From NCBI RefSeq assembly GCF_004569635.1, contig NZ_SPOZ01000008.1, positions 20,374 through 84,373 of the forward strand: a stretch of DNA of 64,000 bases. Reading direction: 5' to 3'. The position numbers and the translations under genes are program-made. Positions 28,129 through 37,844 of this stretch are shown here, one piece after another. The notes beneath the pieces are model-generated. The model had not been told where the DNA came from. It did no database searches and was given only the letters and a program-made list of their open reading frames with translations. This DNA is from Streptococcus sp. LYSM12. Lineage in GTDB: Bacteria > Bacillota > Bacilli > Lactobacillales > Streptococcaceae. Each line of letters opens with the position of its first letter. Within the stretch, counting starts at the first letter, position 1.

Positions 28129-30216
28129 TTATTTCGGCTCTAATTTCAATGTCATAGCATTGATGGCAACAATAACGGTCGATAAGGACATGAGGACGGC
28201 GCCGAAGGCCGGACCCAAGGTAATGCCGATAGGAGCAAGGAGGCCAGCAGCAATTGGAATCGCGATAAAATTGTAGCCTGCTCCCCATACCAAGTTTTGT
28301 TTCATTTTACGTGTCGTCTTGTTTGCTAACTCGATAAAGGATTCAATATCCCCTGGATCAGACTGAGTAAGGATAATATCCGCAGAATCCAAAGCTACTT
28401 GCGTTCCAGCTCCGATTGCAATACCTACGTCTGCCAAGGCAAGGGAAGGTGCGTCATTGACCCCGTCTCCTACCATGATAACCGTCTTGTTTTGGTTTTT
28501 CATGGACTCGACCAGCTTGTACTTATCTTCCGGAGATTGATTGGCTTGGTATTGAATACCTAGAACTTCTGCAACTCCTTGTGCAGCTTCCTCGTTATCA
28601 CCAGTAGCCATGAGTGGTTCAATTCCGTATTTTTTCAGCACCTCGATCAAGTTTCTGCTGGTTTCTTTCAGTTCATCTCCCAATGCGACAGCGCCGATTG
28701 CTTCATTATTTTCTACAAGGATACTTAAAGTAGCGCCTTTCGGAATATCCATACGCAATGCTTTTCCGTATGCCTTTTGGCTGATTAATTGATAGTGGTG
28801 GCCGTTCGCCTCCCCTTCTATTCCTGCTCCCGAAACGATTTCAATGGAGTCAAAGGAAACTGACTTAATGCCTTTCGCTTCAGCGTGGTTCACAATCGAT
28901 TGGGCAATCGGGTGACTGGAGCCCGCCTCTATACCCGCCAACAAGCCTGTAATTTCTTCTTCAGAATATTTATCACTCAAAACAGTGACGTCCAAGACTT
29001 TAAATTCACCAGTTGTTAAAGTACCTGTTTTATCCAATACCATAACATCCGCTTTAGTAGTTAATTCCAAAGCTTCTCTATTTTTAACCAGTAATCCTCG
29101 GCTTGCACCCAAACTAGTACTACGTGATACTACCAAGGGAATAGCAAGACCCAAAGCATGTGGGCAGGCAATAACTAACGCAGTCACAGTAAAGATAACG
29201 GCTGTAGGTAAATCTGCAATGATCATCCAGGCTACTAGAGCGATTAAAGCTACTACAACGGCAATGTAGAACAACCAGCTAGCTACTTTGTGAGCCACAT
29301 TCTCTGCTCGAGATGGTTGGCTTTGTGCTTGGCTGATTAATGTCTGAACCTGAGAAATGAAGGACTTATCGCCCGTCTGCTTTATTTCCACATAGAGGAC
29401 TCCGCCACCATTGGTTGATCCACCGATGACCTCATCTCCGGGTTTTTTTTCAATTGGTTTCGATTCCCCAGTCACAAGCGCTTCGTTTACACGGGATTCT
29501 CCGCGGATAATGATACCATCAGCTGGAACATTTTCTCCTGCTTGAACACGGATAACATCTCCAATCTGAAGTTCAGACACAGGACGAGTCTCAATCGAAT
29601 CGTCTTCTAAAACAACATGAGCATCTTTCGGCACCAACTCAGCCAATGCTTTTTGCGCGTCCCCTGCTTCACCCAATGCCTTCATTTCAATCCAGTGTCC
29701 TAATAACATGATTAAAATTAACGTTGTAAACTCAAAGAAGAAGTCCATGACATGTTCTCCGGTCACATATCGAGCGGCCACTGCGTAAAGACTATAGGCA
29801 TAAGAAACCGTTATTCCCAAAGTAATCAAGGACATCATGCCTGGAGCTTTTGAATTAAACTCATCTTTCGCACCCATGTAGAATGGTTTTCCGCCATAAA
29901 TGTATAGAATTGTTGCCAATACAGCTGCTACAACGTCTGCATAAGGAAAGATAATTTGGAAAGGCAACTGAATATCCATCATAGGCGTAATGAGTAAGAT
30001 TGCAATTCCTAATGGGAGTGACTTCAAGAAAATCTCCTTAAAGCTACCGTGATGGTGGTGGGCATGCCCTCCCATTGCGCCATGATCCATTTCACTGTGA
30101 TCCATATTGCTGTGATCCATCTGACTATGTTCCATTTCATTATGGTCGTGTTTTGAGTGATCCATGTCGCCGTGATTATGATGACTATGTGACGAATGTT
30201 TTTTGTTATTTCTCAT
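28129..30216 (-). CDS. copB: Copper-exporting P-type ATPase, CopB/TcrB type
   Basis: Exports copper across the membrane. The 695-aa product begins with about 57 residues very rich in His and Met (repeated MDHS units), a metal-binding tail typical of CopB rather than a CxxC domain. The membrane metal site is CPH (351-353) instead of CPC, the phosphorylated aspartate is D395 in DKTGTL, and TGES and [13 protein letters not shown] are present. It is the last gene of a copY-copA-copZ-copB operon like the enterococcal tcr genes. All motifs are intact, so it may be the only working copper pump here, because copA is broken. Confidence 0.94.
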   Translation of the reverse strand: MRNNKKHSSHSHHNHGDMDHSKHDHNEMEHSQMDHSNMDHSEMDHGAMGGHAHHHHGSFKEIFLKSLPLGIAILLITPMMDIQLPFQIIFPYADVVAAVLATILYIYGGKPFYMGAKDEFNSKAPGMMSLITLGITVSYAYSLYAVAARYVTGEHVMDFFFEFTTLILIMLLGHWIEMKALGEAGDAQKALAELVPKDAHVVLEDDSIETRPVSELQIGDVIRVQAGENVPADGIIIRGESRVNEALVTGESKPIEKKPGDEVIGGSTNGGGVLYVEIKQTGDKSFISQVQTLISQAQSQPSRAENVAHKVASWLFYIAVVVALIALVAWMIIADLPTAVIFTVTALVIACPHALGLAIPLVVSRSTSLGASRGLLVKNREALELTTKADVMVLDKTGTLTTGEFKVLDVTVLSDKYSEEEITGLLAGIEAGSSHPIAQSIVNHAEAKGIKSVSFDSIEIVSGAGIEGEANGHHYQLISQKAYGKALRMDIPKGATLSILVENNEAIGAVALGDELKETSRNLIEVLKKYGIEPLMATGDNEEAAQGVAEVLGIQYQANQSPEDKYKLVESMKNQNKTVIMVGDGVNDAPSLALADVGIAIGAGTQVALDSADIILTQSDPGDIESFIELANKTTRKMKQNLVWGAGYNFIAIPIAAGLLAPIGITLGPAFGAVLMSLSTVIVAINAMTLKLEPK

Positions 30217-30354
30217 TTTTAATTCCTCCTTATTATATTAGAGACTGATTTTAAAGTTTTAGAACTTTCTCATCTAACACTGCATATAATTCTCACGAAA
30301 AGGGTTCTATACTTTATCTCTAGCTACTATCTATGAATAAATGTTATTCGTACT

Positions 30355-30561
30355 TTATGCACTTAATACTGAATAGTTAGTTTCTGCTAAAGCAGCATTG
30401 AGCGTTTCGGTATCAATCTCTGTTTGACTTTCAAGTACTGCTTTTTTAGTCGCTAAATCAACCTCTACAGATTCAACCCCTTCAATAGCTGAAAATCTTT
30501 CTTGTACCGTGTTCGCACAACCTGCACATTTTACGCCATCTAATAAGATTTCTTTTTTCAT
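30355..30561 (-). CDS. copZ: Copper chaperone
   Basis: 68-aa HMA-domain protein, MKKEILLDGVKCAGCANTVQ, with the Cu-binding C12-A-G-C15. It carries copper to the ATPases and to CopY. It lies between the copA remnant and copB, with AAAGGGG upstream. Confidence 0.93.
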   Translation of the reverse strand: MKKEILLDGVKCAGCANTVQERFSAIEGVESVEVDLATKKAVLESQTEIDTETLNAALAETNYSVLSA

Positions 30562-30640
30562 TATTTTATTCCCCTTTTTTTATCTTCTCCTATTATATAG
30601 AATAGGTAGAAGTTTAAATCCCAGATAAGCTACGTGTTTT

Positions 30641-31185
30641 CTAAACAACTGCTGGTTTGAATCGTCTTAACCGTAAAGCATTGAGCAAGACCGATACGGA
30701 GCTGAAACTCACGGCGACTGCCCCGCCAACATTGGACTCATCAATGGTCCGCCAAAAATATACAAAAGACCCATCGCAACTGGAATACCTACAAGGTTGT
30801 AAGCAAAAGCCCAGAACAAGTTTTGTTTAATGTTTCGTAGCGTTGCATGACTTAAATCAATCATAGTCAATACAGCGGTTAAATCATTACGCATAAGGAC
30901 AATATCAGCCGATTCAATCGCCACGTCTGTACCTGATCCAACTGCAATTCCGACATCTGCTTGAGCTAATGCGGGTGCATCGTTAATGCCGTCTCCAACC
31001 ATCGCTACCTTCTTGCCTGCCTCTTGTAGTTTTTTGACTTCCTCTGCTTTATCTTCAAGTAATACTTCACTTAATACACTGTCTATACCCACTTGCTTAG
31101 CAATCGCTTTGGCTGTTCGTTTGTTATCTCCAGTAATCATGATTACTTCAACACCGCGTCTTCTAAGTTCTTTAACAGCCTTCAT
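30641..31185 (-). pseudogene. copA: Copper ATPase CopA, C-terminal remnant with frameshift
   Basis: Only the last fifth or so of a CopA-type P-ATPase remains: from [20 protein letters not shown] through [20 protein letters not shown] to the final helices. The metal-binding, TGES and DKTG regions are missing, and its 5' end runs directly into the 3' end of copY. At 30716-30724 the sequence has one G too few: the written frame ends LAGQSP, but restoring a G gives [22 protein letters not shown], the standard CopA end, stopping at 30641. The usual PEDK motif also reads LEDK. It cannot pump copper. Confidence 0.88.
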
Positions 31186-31618
31186 GGCAATCGCATTGCC
31201 CTTCTGTACACTGACAATCCACTTCTTCTACTGCGAAAGATTTTTTTATCTCTAATATTTTCTCTAGTCGATCTATATCATCGAAGCTTAAAACATGATC
31301 TTCAATGATGCTTCCTATTACATTTCCGACTTTCTTATTGCAAATACGGTTAAAAATATCTTCTGCATAATCCCTTACGGCTTCTGTCTCTTCAATATTG
31401 GCAGTGTAAATAAACTTTCTACCTTCATGCTCTGTATTTAGTACGCCTTTTCCAACTAATCGACCTAAGATCGTTTTGATAGTGGATTGTGTCCAGTCCA
31501 TTTTTTCTTGCATTACGGAAATGACTTTTTTACTAGTTACTCGATCATTTGCCCAAACTACACGCATGACTTCCCATTCAGCATCTGTGATAGAAGTATT
31601 AAGTTCTATTGTGCTCAT
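31172..31618 (-). CDS. copY: Copper-responsive repressor
   Basis: CopY-family winged-helix repressor controlling the cop operon. The 148-aa product has the DNA-binding part [20 protein letters not shown] (about 14-33) and the C-terminal copper/zinc motif C-Q-C-x4-C-D-C ([12 protein letters not shown]). It overlaps the copA remnant by 14 bases; its last residues HEGC come from or next to the deletion junction, four residues after the metal motif, so function is probably retained. Two cop-box-like operators lie upstream. Confidence 0.92.
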   Translation of the reverse strand: MSTIELNTSITDAEWEVMRVVWANDRVTSKKVISVMQEKMDWTQSTIKTILGRLVGKGVLNTEHEGRKFIYTANIEETEAVRDYAEDIFNRICNKKVGNVIGSIIEDHVLSFDDIDRLEKILEIKKSFAVEEVDCQCTEGQCDCHEGC

Positions 31619-31636
31619 TTTCCTTTCCTCCTTGTT

Positions 31637-31697
31637 GTTTACGTATGTAAACGAATATGTTCAAAATAAGTTTACTATTGTAAACGAAATATGTCAA
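31637..31697 (-). promoter_or_regulatory. cop operon promoter with two cop-box-like operators
   Basis: On the minus strand TTGACA (31692-31697), 17 bases and TAAACT (31669-31674). Inverted repeats GTTTACATACGTAAAC (31637-31652) and GTTTACAATAGTAAA (31671-31685) each resemble the CopY box TACAnnTGTA and flank the -10 box. Confidence 0.78.
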
Positions 31698-31715
31698 GTC
31701 TTTTTATTAAATTCT

Positions 31716-31740
31716 CACTTTTTGGGGTCAGTCCCTTAAA
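31716..31740. mobile_element. IS3-family end remnant
   Basis: CACTTTTTGGGGTCAGTCCC closely matches the IS3 right end at 23251-23274 (CTTTTTGGGGTCAGTAC). No transposase is adjacent; it looks like a scar. The following stretch to 32075 holds a decayed minus-strand frame (ENYSQEIPTRIKCLRKKYNL) that I cannot name. Confidence 0.55.
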
Positions 31741-32075
31741 ACTGAAAGTTTTAAAATGAAATTAGCCATCTACCTATACTGTGAGATGAAGGCTACGACT
31801 CATTCTGATAACTCATCGATTTCATTTGATGACAGGTTTGGAGCTGTTAGGCAAATTTGCCAAGGCTAATCATAGCCTTGCTTTAGCCCAAAAAAGACAT
31901 CCAAGAGATTTCTCTTGAATGTCTGTAAACGCTGATATAATCGTAGGTCGCTTTGCTTTAAATTATACTTTTTTCTTAAACATTTGATACGAGTAGGTAT
32001 TTCTTGTGAGTAATTTTCATCAAAAATTTCATATATAATCTCCCTATAATCATGGAAAAGTAGTAAAAATAGTTG

Positions 32076-32414
32076 TTATCCTAGTTGATTAAAAAAATCT
32101 CTGATTTCCTCATCTTTTATAAAATAATATATAATTTTCCCCTCTCTTCTAGTGTCCAAGATGTTTTGATTGGCTAGTTTACGAAGATGGTGGGAGGCAG
32201 ATGCCATACTGAGATTTAATAAACAGGCTATATCGCAGACACAGAGTTCTTCGACGGCAAGGAGATAAAAGATGATATTTATCTGTTTATTATCGGTAAA
32301 TTTTGATAAAATGCGAAGTGATTTTTGGACTTTTTCCTTTTCAAGGTAGTTCGTTGCGGTTGTAACATTTTGTTGATTTATAACATCCACTTGACAGATA
32401 CTATCTTTTTTCAT
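32076..32414 (-). CDS. cadX: CadX-type ArsR-family cadmium regulator
   Basis: 112-aa ArsR/SmtB-family repressor with metal box EELCVCDIACLL and recognition helix MASASHHLRKLANQN. It lies 12 bases downstream of cadD, the order found in staphylococcal and streptococcal cadD-cadX pairs. AGGAGAAAAAAATT precedes the ATG. The protein is close to full family length and has the N-terminal Cys7 (SICQVDV). Confidence 0.88.
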   Translation of the reverse strand: MKKDSICQVDVINQQNVTTATNYLEKEKVQKSLRILSKFTDNKQINIIFYLLAVEELCVCDIACLLNLSMASASHHLRKLANQNILDTRREGKIIYYFIKDEEIRDFFNQLG

Positions 32415-32426
32415 AATTTTTTTCTC

Positions 32427-33041
32427 CTAGCCTAACACAGCCCATAGCATGTCAAAGCTGTTGTTTTCAATCAGGATATACATCCCCAATCCTAAATAGA
32501 CAACGGCAATAAACCATCTGCTATATTTTTCCAAAGTTTCTCCAACAGAAGGGACTTGTGACAATTTTTGGGCAGAAAAAACCAAGAGATAAATCATGAC
32601 TAGAAAGGTCAGTAAAGCCACTATCAAATTCGATAAATTTAAGGTAGTAAAATATGGGACAAAGACACCAATATTGTCAGCACCACAACTTGCAAAAGTA
32701 ATCATAGCGACTAGAAAAATCAGGTTTTTATTATCTTTGCTCAAACCTTCTTTGGCAATAGCTTCTCCATCAGAATCTCCTAAAAGCAAAACTTTGAGGC
32801 CTAGGAAAATTGGAATCAAACCGAGCAAACCTAAAATCTCTTTACTAGGAATATAATCTAAGACAAATGCAAAAAGCAAACTTAGCAATATTAGGCTAAC
32901 AGAGCCTAGAAATTGTCCTAAATAGATGTTAATGATGTCTTTTCTGCTTTTTCTTTTGGCAAAAAATAACATTAGGATAATAAGTAAGTCTACGGCTGTC
33001 CCAGAATACAGGATTATTGAAGTAACAACATTTTGAATCAT
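32427..33041 (-). CDS. cadD: Cadmium resistance transporter
   Basis: Membrane protein of the CadD family giving cadmium tolerance by efflux or sequestration. The frame extends to 33083, but GAGGTG 8 bases before the ATG at 33041 gives MIQNVVTSIILYSGTAVDLL and 204 aa, close to the 205-aa family. It has about five hydrophobic helices and ITFASCGADNIGVFVPYF, a family hallmark. With the two cad operons it makes a third cadmium system in 18 kb. Confidence 0.9.
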   Translation of the reverse strand: MIQNVVTSIILYSGTAVDLLIILMLFFAKRKSRKDIINIYLGQFLGSVSLILLSLLFAFVLDYIPSKEILGLLGLIPIFLGLKVLLLGDSDGEAIAKEGLSKDNKNLIFLVAMITFASCGADNIGVFVPYFTTLNLSNLIVALLTFLVMIYLLVFSAQKLSQVPSVGETLEKYSRWFIAVVYLGLGMYILIENNSFDMLWAVLG

Positions 33042-33114
33042 AAAACACCTCATTAAAATATATTTTTGAATGAATTTTAACATTAAACTTTGTAGATGTC
33101 AAAGAGGTCATAGC

Positions 33115-34677
33115 CTAAATTGCTACAACCGCTCCATTTTTAAATTTAAATTTGGCTCCCTTATCCTCGTTAATCATGACACTCTCAACTAGTGATTCCC
33201 ATAATAATTCATCAAAATCGGTTAATACTTTCCCCAGCTTTTCTAAAGTTCCGATAAAGTCTTGCAATTCCTTATTCCTTTTAGATTTTTGCATCCTCTG
33301 GAGTTCTAGTGATTCAATATCCTGTACTATACCTTCATACTTTGAAGTCAGTTGATTATACTTTTTGAGGTACTTGTCTTGGTCTTGCCTTATAATGGCA
33401 TTTTCCGAAACTAGATTTGCAACTAACTGACTGACAACTTCTGCTTCAGTTTCAAGGACCTTTATCTGTTCGTCAATTACCTCAAGGTTTCCAATGGATA
33501 GTAATACATATAGATTGTCAATAACTTCAATCCTATTATCTAATACTTGATTTACCGCTGAGATGAACCACTGTATCACCTCCTCCTCAGTAACGTGAGG
33601 GGTAGAACATTTACTAATGCCTTTGTATTTTTCGTTACATTGATAAATCACCCTTCTGTATTTGGAGGTTGAATGCCATACCTTGCTACCAAAGAAATGA
33701 CCACAATCTCCGCATACAAGTTTTGAACTAAAGATTGTTGTGCTCGACTTTCTACCTTTATTTTCGAGCACTTGTTGAACTGCATCAAAGGTCTCTCTAT
33801 CTACTATTGCTTCATGGTTATTCTCCACATAATACTGAGGCAACTCACCTCTGTTGATGTTCTTCTTTTTGGTCAGAAAATCAGTTGTATATGTTTTCTG
33901 TAGCAAGGCATCCCCTTTATACTTCTCATTTCTAAGCATTCGCTTGATTGTGGTTGCGTTCCAATGAGATTTGCCGCTAGGAGAAGGTATAACTTGTTCA
34001 GTCAAATCCTTTGCGATATGATATGGTGATTTTCCAATAAGAGCTTGCTGAAAGATATACCTAACAGTTTTGGCTTCATCCTGATCAACTACAATTGCCC
34101 CATCTTCACCAGCCTTAAAGCCTAAAACATTGGTATAAGGAAAATGAACCTTCCCTTCTGCGAATTGTTTCCTTAAGCCCCAAGTCACGTTCTCTGAGAT
34201 ACTCCGACTTTCTTCTTGTGCCAAACTAGACATGATGGTTATGAGTAGCTCACCTTTTGAATCTAATGTCCAAATGTTTTCTTTCTCAAAGTAGATTTCT
34301 ACACCTACCTCTTTCAACTGCCTAACCGTAGTCAGTGAGTCTACAGTATTCCTCGCAAATCGACTAACTGATTTTGTAATAATCAAATCGATTTTGCCAT
34401 CAAGTGCATCTTCCACCATTGATTTGAAACCAGTTCTTAGTTTTGTATTTGTCCCACTGATACCTTCATCAGAGTACATTTTAACAAATTCCCAATCATC
34501 CCTCCCATTAATGTATTCAGAGTAGTATCGCATCTGTGATTCATAGCTTGTTGCTTGGACTTCATGGTCAGTTGATACCCTGGCATAGCCTGCAACTCTA
34601 CGCTTTTTCAAAGAGAATTCATCTGAACTTGACCTAATAATACTTGGTGTTGCCTCAATAGTAATTACTTTCTTCAC
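33115..34677 (-). CDS. Large serine recombinase (prophage-type integrase)
   Basis: 520-aa site-specific recombinase. Catalytic Ser35 in GYARVSTDHEVQ, the resolvase-domain motif ITKSVSRFARN, a recombinase domain, a Zn-ribbon (LVCGDCGH...CNEKYKGISKC) and a C-terminal coiled coil are all present. The start is GTG, overlapping the stop of the upstream broken recombinase. It is the distal gene after a phage lysis module, like the Phi-m46.1/PhiSsUD.1-type elements of streptococci that carry cad genes. It could be active. Confidence 0.88.
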   Translation of the reverse strand: MKKVITIEATPSIIRSSSDEFSLKKRRVAGYARVSTDHEVQATSYESQMRYYSEYINGRDDWEFVKMYSDEGISGTNTKLRTGFKSMVEDALDGKIDLIITKSVSRFARNTVDSLTTVRQLKEVGVEIYFEKENIWTLDSKGELLITIMSSLAQEESRSISENVTWGLRKQFAEGKVHFPYTNVLGFKAGEDGAIVVDQDEAKTVRYIFQQALIGKSPYHIAKDLTEQVIPSPSGKSHWNATTIKRMLRNEKYKGDALLQKTYTTDFLTKKKNINRGELPQYYVENNHEAIVDRETFDAVQQVLENKGRKSSTTIFSSKLVCGDCGHFFGSKVWHSTSKYRRVIYQCNEKYKGISKCSTPHVTEEEVIQWFISAVNQVLDNRIEVIDNLYVLLSIGNLEVIDEQIKVLETEAEVVSQLVANLVSENAIIRQDQDKYLKKYNQLTSKYEGIVQDIESLELQRMQKSKRNKELQDFIGTLEKLGKVLTDFDELLWESLVESVMINEDKGAKFKFKNGAVVAI

Positions 34678-35625
34678 TAATATCGCCCCTCTCTAATTTC
34701 TATAGGATATTTCCTTCCTTTTACTGGTATAACCCAGATGATACGTTGACCAAAATCATAATCGATGTGTTTAATATTATTTTCAACCCACTCTTTATCA
34801 GGGATAATGTCTAACTTGCTTTTAAAAGATGCCAAAAGTCGCTTTTCTCCTAACGTCCTACATGAACATGATGATGCTCCGAATCGATTTCGTGTTCGAC
34901 AATAATATCGTACAGTTTTATTAACTTGTTTTGAATCCACTTTAACAATCATCAAACATCCGCATTCTGAACATGAAATTTTGTCACGAAAGATACCTTT
35001 ATTTAAGTGGCTTTCTTGACTCATTAACTGATATCTTCGCTCCTTCTCATGAAGTACTAAATCAAAATATTCTTTTGTAACAATTGGCTCGTGTGCATTT
35101 TCAATGATGTACTTATTGCGTTGCCCTTTATTCCTTTTCGGATTCCTAGAGAATGCCTCACGATAGGTCTTCTGTAGGACAAGGCGACCAAAGTATGCTT
35201 CTTGCTTGAAGAATTCTCTGATACTTGCTACGGTAAATGGATTACTAAGCCTTGTTAAGACTTGTTCCTGATTGAGTTTATCAACTATCTGCTGTACCGA
35301 ATCTCCATCCAGATACCATTTAAAGACTTTTCTTATAACTTTTGCCTCATTAGGTTCAATCTGATATTGTTCTCCATCCCAACGGTATCCATACATATCC
35401 TGTGGAGTGTGCGGAATCCCTTTTTCAAACTTCTTTTGGATTCGCCATCTTATATTTTCACTCAGGTTTTGAGACTCCTCTTGAGCTACTGAGGCAAGGA
35501 GGGTTAACATCAATTCTCCTTCTGAGCTAAGACTATGTTGACAGAGAATGATGAAGACGACTATCGGAAACCCTTTCATAGGCCGCAACCTTAAATCTTG
35601 GCTTGCAGGGTGATTTTATGGGTTG
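34677..35625 (-). pseudogene. Second serine recombinase with its catalytic domain deleted
   Basis: The region from 35520 down reads LSSEGELMLTLLASVAQEES, YGYRWDGEQYQIEPNEAKVI and a Zn-ribbon (ISCSECGCLM...CRTRNRFGASSC), that is, the C-terminal two-thirds of a recombinase. Upstream, in another frame, FKVAAYERVSDSRLHHSLST is the start of the resolvase domain, ending at a TAG. The ~120 residues between, including most catalytic residues, are gone. A 303-aa frame from 35588 covers the rest but would have no recombinase activity. It probably once worked in tandem with the next gene. Confidence 0.8.
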
Positions 35626-35703
35626 TATTCTTCTAACTGTTCTCAAATTAATACACTCCTTTCGCTACTATATATCACTCTAATAGAAAAAAATATCCAG
35701 TTA

Positions 35704-35865
35704 TTAGGTCGATAATTGACTTATAAACGGTTGATATTTTTCAAGCATCAACTGCCTAAATAGTTCAAATTCCTCAATAGTGATTGCTCCATTATTTAGA
35801 AGTACCTTTGCTTGTATCATTGTTAGTTGGTAGGTCATCTCATTATTAATTTTTTTAACGTCCAT
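35704..35865 (-). CDS. Small SHOCT-domain-like protein
   Basis: 53-aa protein MDVKKINNEMTYQLTMIQAK...NNGAITIEEFELFRQLMLEKY, with a GGAGGAT ribosome site. The C-terminal GxIxxEEFxxxxxxLL pattern is that of SHOCT domains found in many phage proteins. Such genes commonly precede recombinase genes in streptococcal phages. Function unknown. Confidence 0.7.
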   Translation of the reverse strand: MDVKKINNEMTYQLTMIQAKVLLNNGAITIEEFELFRQLMLEKYQPFISQLST

Positions 35866-35929
35866 ATTATCCTCCTACTTTACTAGGTAGGTTTGGGAGA
35901 GATTTTTCCGCACTTTTTGAAAAAAAGGC

Positions 35930-35963
35930 AAAAAAAATAAAGCCTGATGTTCCCACCAGGCTT
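35930..35963 (-). terminator. Terminator after the endolysin gene
   Basis: On the minus strand AAGCCTG and CAGGCTT with a 10-nt loop are followed by ATTTTTTTT. Confidence 0.85.
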
Positions 35964-35972
35964 AAGACTTAA

Positions 35973-37442
35973 TTATGATATTCTAAACCAACCAACAACT
36001 TTACCAAGTTTGACAGTTCCAGTCGCATCATAGAGTGAGCCATCTCCCATCCAGACACGTTTCACTCGGCGAGTAATACCGCCACCACCAATTTCCAGTT
36101 GGTCATTGATACCATTCTTGTTGTGGTCAGAGTAGCCATCGACATTTTGTTCCACCCCATCAATGCTTGTACCATCTGAATCGGTAATACAAATGCCAAT
36201 ATGACCATAAGGATGACCGTCCGTCTTAATAACATAGAAATCACCAGCTTTTGGATTTACTCCCCATGCATCTTTGATGACTGTAAAGCCATTGGATTTT
36301 GCTTTGGTTAAGCAATCAATGGCATTGGTGTAAGCCATGTCCTTGTCGGTCAACTCCTGTACAATCTTATCCACCAGACTGACGCATTGTCCTCCATAAG
36401 GGTTGGATGGAACAGCCACCTTTTGACCGACCTTGGACAATGCTGACGCAACCACTCGACTTGCAACACTGGTTGGAATAGCGGTTGTTGTCCTTGAAGC
36501 CGCATTGACCTTTAGAGTTTGTCCAACTTTTAAAATATCCGTCTTCTTCAAGCCATTTACCGCAAGAAGAGCATCAGCTGTTAAACCAAACTTCCGAGCG
36601 ATTCCATAATAGGTATCGCCTTTCTGTGCTTGATAGGTCTGCTCACTATGGCCTTTGGTTGTTCCTTCTACATCCTGCTCAAGCACCCAAGACTTGATTC
36701 CATCAAGTAGATATGCTCTCTTACTGTTGGAATGGTGCACATTCTTCACTTGGAGGATTTTGTAGGTGCGCCCCTTGACCCAGTTGGCGATTTTCTGACC
36801 AGTCTGATAATGAGTCGCATGAGACAACACCCTAAGACTATCACCAACAAGATAGATTGGTTTTGAAGGAGTTCCTGAACTCCCAACGGTTGAACTGGGT
36901 GTCGAGGGAACTGTGGTCTTGACTTCAACTCCTGTTATAGCTGATATAAGAACTCTCGCAATATCCTCTTTCTTGTTCTCAAAAATCGCCATATCTTGTT
37001 CATTATCAATGAAGGCAATTTCCACCAAACGATAGGTGTATCCACGACTTGCTGCTTGGTTGGCATTATAGAGCCAATCTACCTTCTTAATGCCACGATT
37101 TTGGAAAAAACGTGAAAGAAGAGATAGGATTGCCATATCTTCCTTATCCGCTTCTAAGGAAGACTGAATCAAGACTTCTGTCCCTTTGGCACTACCATTA
37201 AAGGCATTGAAGTGCAATTCAGTAATTGAGTCGTATCCCTTTCCAATACTGGTAATACTCCGATAATCATAAACATTTTGTACGGTAATAAAATCAATCT
37301 GTTGTCCACCGTACTTAGACATTAAGTTGGCTAATTCTCGAACCTTTCCTGCTTCTGTGATACCTAGTTTGGCATTCACTGCTCCAGGATCATAGCCTGT
37401 TCGCCCTTGTCCATGACCACAAATGACTAGATGTTTTCCCAT
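35973..37442 (-). CDS. Prophage endolysin: amidase, SH3-like, LysM and CHAP domains
   Basis: Peptidoglycan hydrolase that ends the lytic cycle. The 489-aa product has an N-terminal amidase-type domain (about 1-175, LVICGHGQGRTGYDPGA, ITELHFNAFNG), an SH3-like domain (about 196-262), LysM (about 268-313, YQAQKGDTYYGIARKFGL) and a C-terminal CHAP domain (about 330-470) with the catalytic Cys in YGGQCVSLVD and His in YGHIGI. It follows holin by 6 bases. The domain order matches S. suis phage lysins; the rest of the phage is absent. Confidence 0.9.
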   Translation of the reverse strand: MGKHLVICGHGQGRTGYDPGAVNAKLGITEAGKVRELANLMSKYGGQQIDFITVQNVYDYRSITSIGKGYDSITELHFNAFNGSAKGTEVLIQSSLEADKEDMAILSLLSRFFQNRGIKKVDWLYNANQAASRGYTYRLVEIAFIDNEQDMAIFENKKEDIARVLISAITGVEVKTTVPSTPSSTVGSSGTPSKPIYLVGDSLRVLSHATHYQTGQKIANWVKGRTYKILQVKNVHHSNSKRAYLLDGIKSWVLEQDVEGTTKGHSEQTYQAQKGDTYYGIARKFGLTADALLAVNGLKKTDILKVGQTLKVNAASRTTTAIPTSVASRVVASALSKVGQKVAVPSNPYGGQCVSLVDKIVQELTDKDMAYTNAIDCLTKAKSNGFTVIKDAWGVNPKAGDFYVIKTDGHPYGHIGICITDSDGTSIDGVEQNVDGYSDHNKNGINDQLEIGGGGITRRVKRVWMGDGSLYDATGTVKLGKVVGWFRIS

Positions 37443-37448
37443 ATCTTC

Positions 37449-37844
37449 TCACCTCTCATTGATTTGTTTTAAGATTGCTTGTAGTTTCTCAGATATTGGT
37501 AAACCAATTCGAACGGTATTTTCTAGAATACTTAACCCCTCATTACTGAGATAAAAGAAAATGACCATTGTTCGAATCGTTCCACCCTGCTTGATGATTG
37601 CAGTATCAATTAAATGACCTAGTGAAACTAAAAATAAAATGGCTATCTTTTTAAAGATGCCACGAAAACCGATACTACTTGACAATTGTTTCTCTACAAC
37701 TGCCGCAAAAATTCCTGTTAGATAGTCAATAATAATGAAGACAAGTAGGGCATATAGGATACCATCCAACTCTCCAAATAGACTACCAATCAAGCCTCCA
37801 ATCATGGAAAATAAAATCTTATTAAGAGTTAACAGTTCCTTCAT
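37449..37844 (-). CDS. Phage holin (toxin-secretion/holin family)
   Basis: 131-aa membrane protein forming holes for endolysin release. Three hydrophobic segments are seen (about 8-25, 30-50, 65-85), with ALLVFIIIDYLTGIFAA, a hallmark of the family. It overlaps the upstream small gene by 23 bases and sits directly before the endolysin. Confidence 0.88.
   Translation of the reverse strand: MKELLTLNKILFSMIGGLIGSLFGELDGILYALLVFIIIDYLTGIFAAVVEKQLSSSIGFRGIFKKIAILFLVSLGHLIDTAIIKQGGTIRTMVIFFYLSNEGLSILENTVRIGLPISEKLQAILKQINER

Noticed and set aside
31716..32075. A complete IS3 element downstream of cadX
   Set aside because: Only an end-like sequence and a short decayed frame are seen; no transposase is present.
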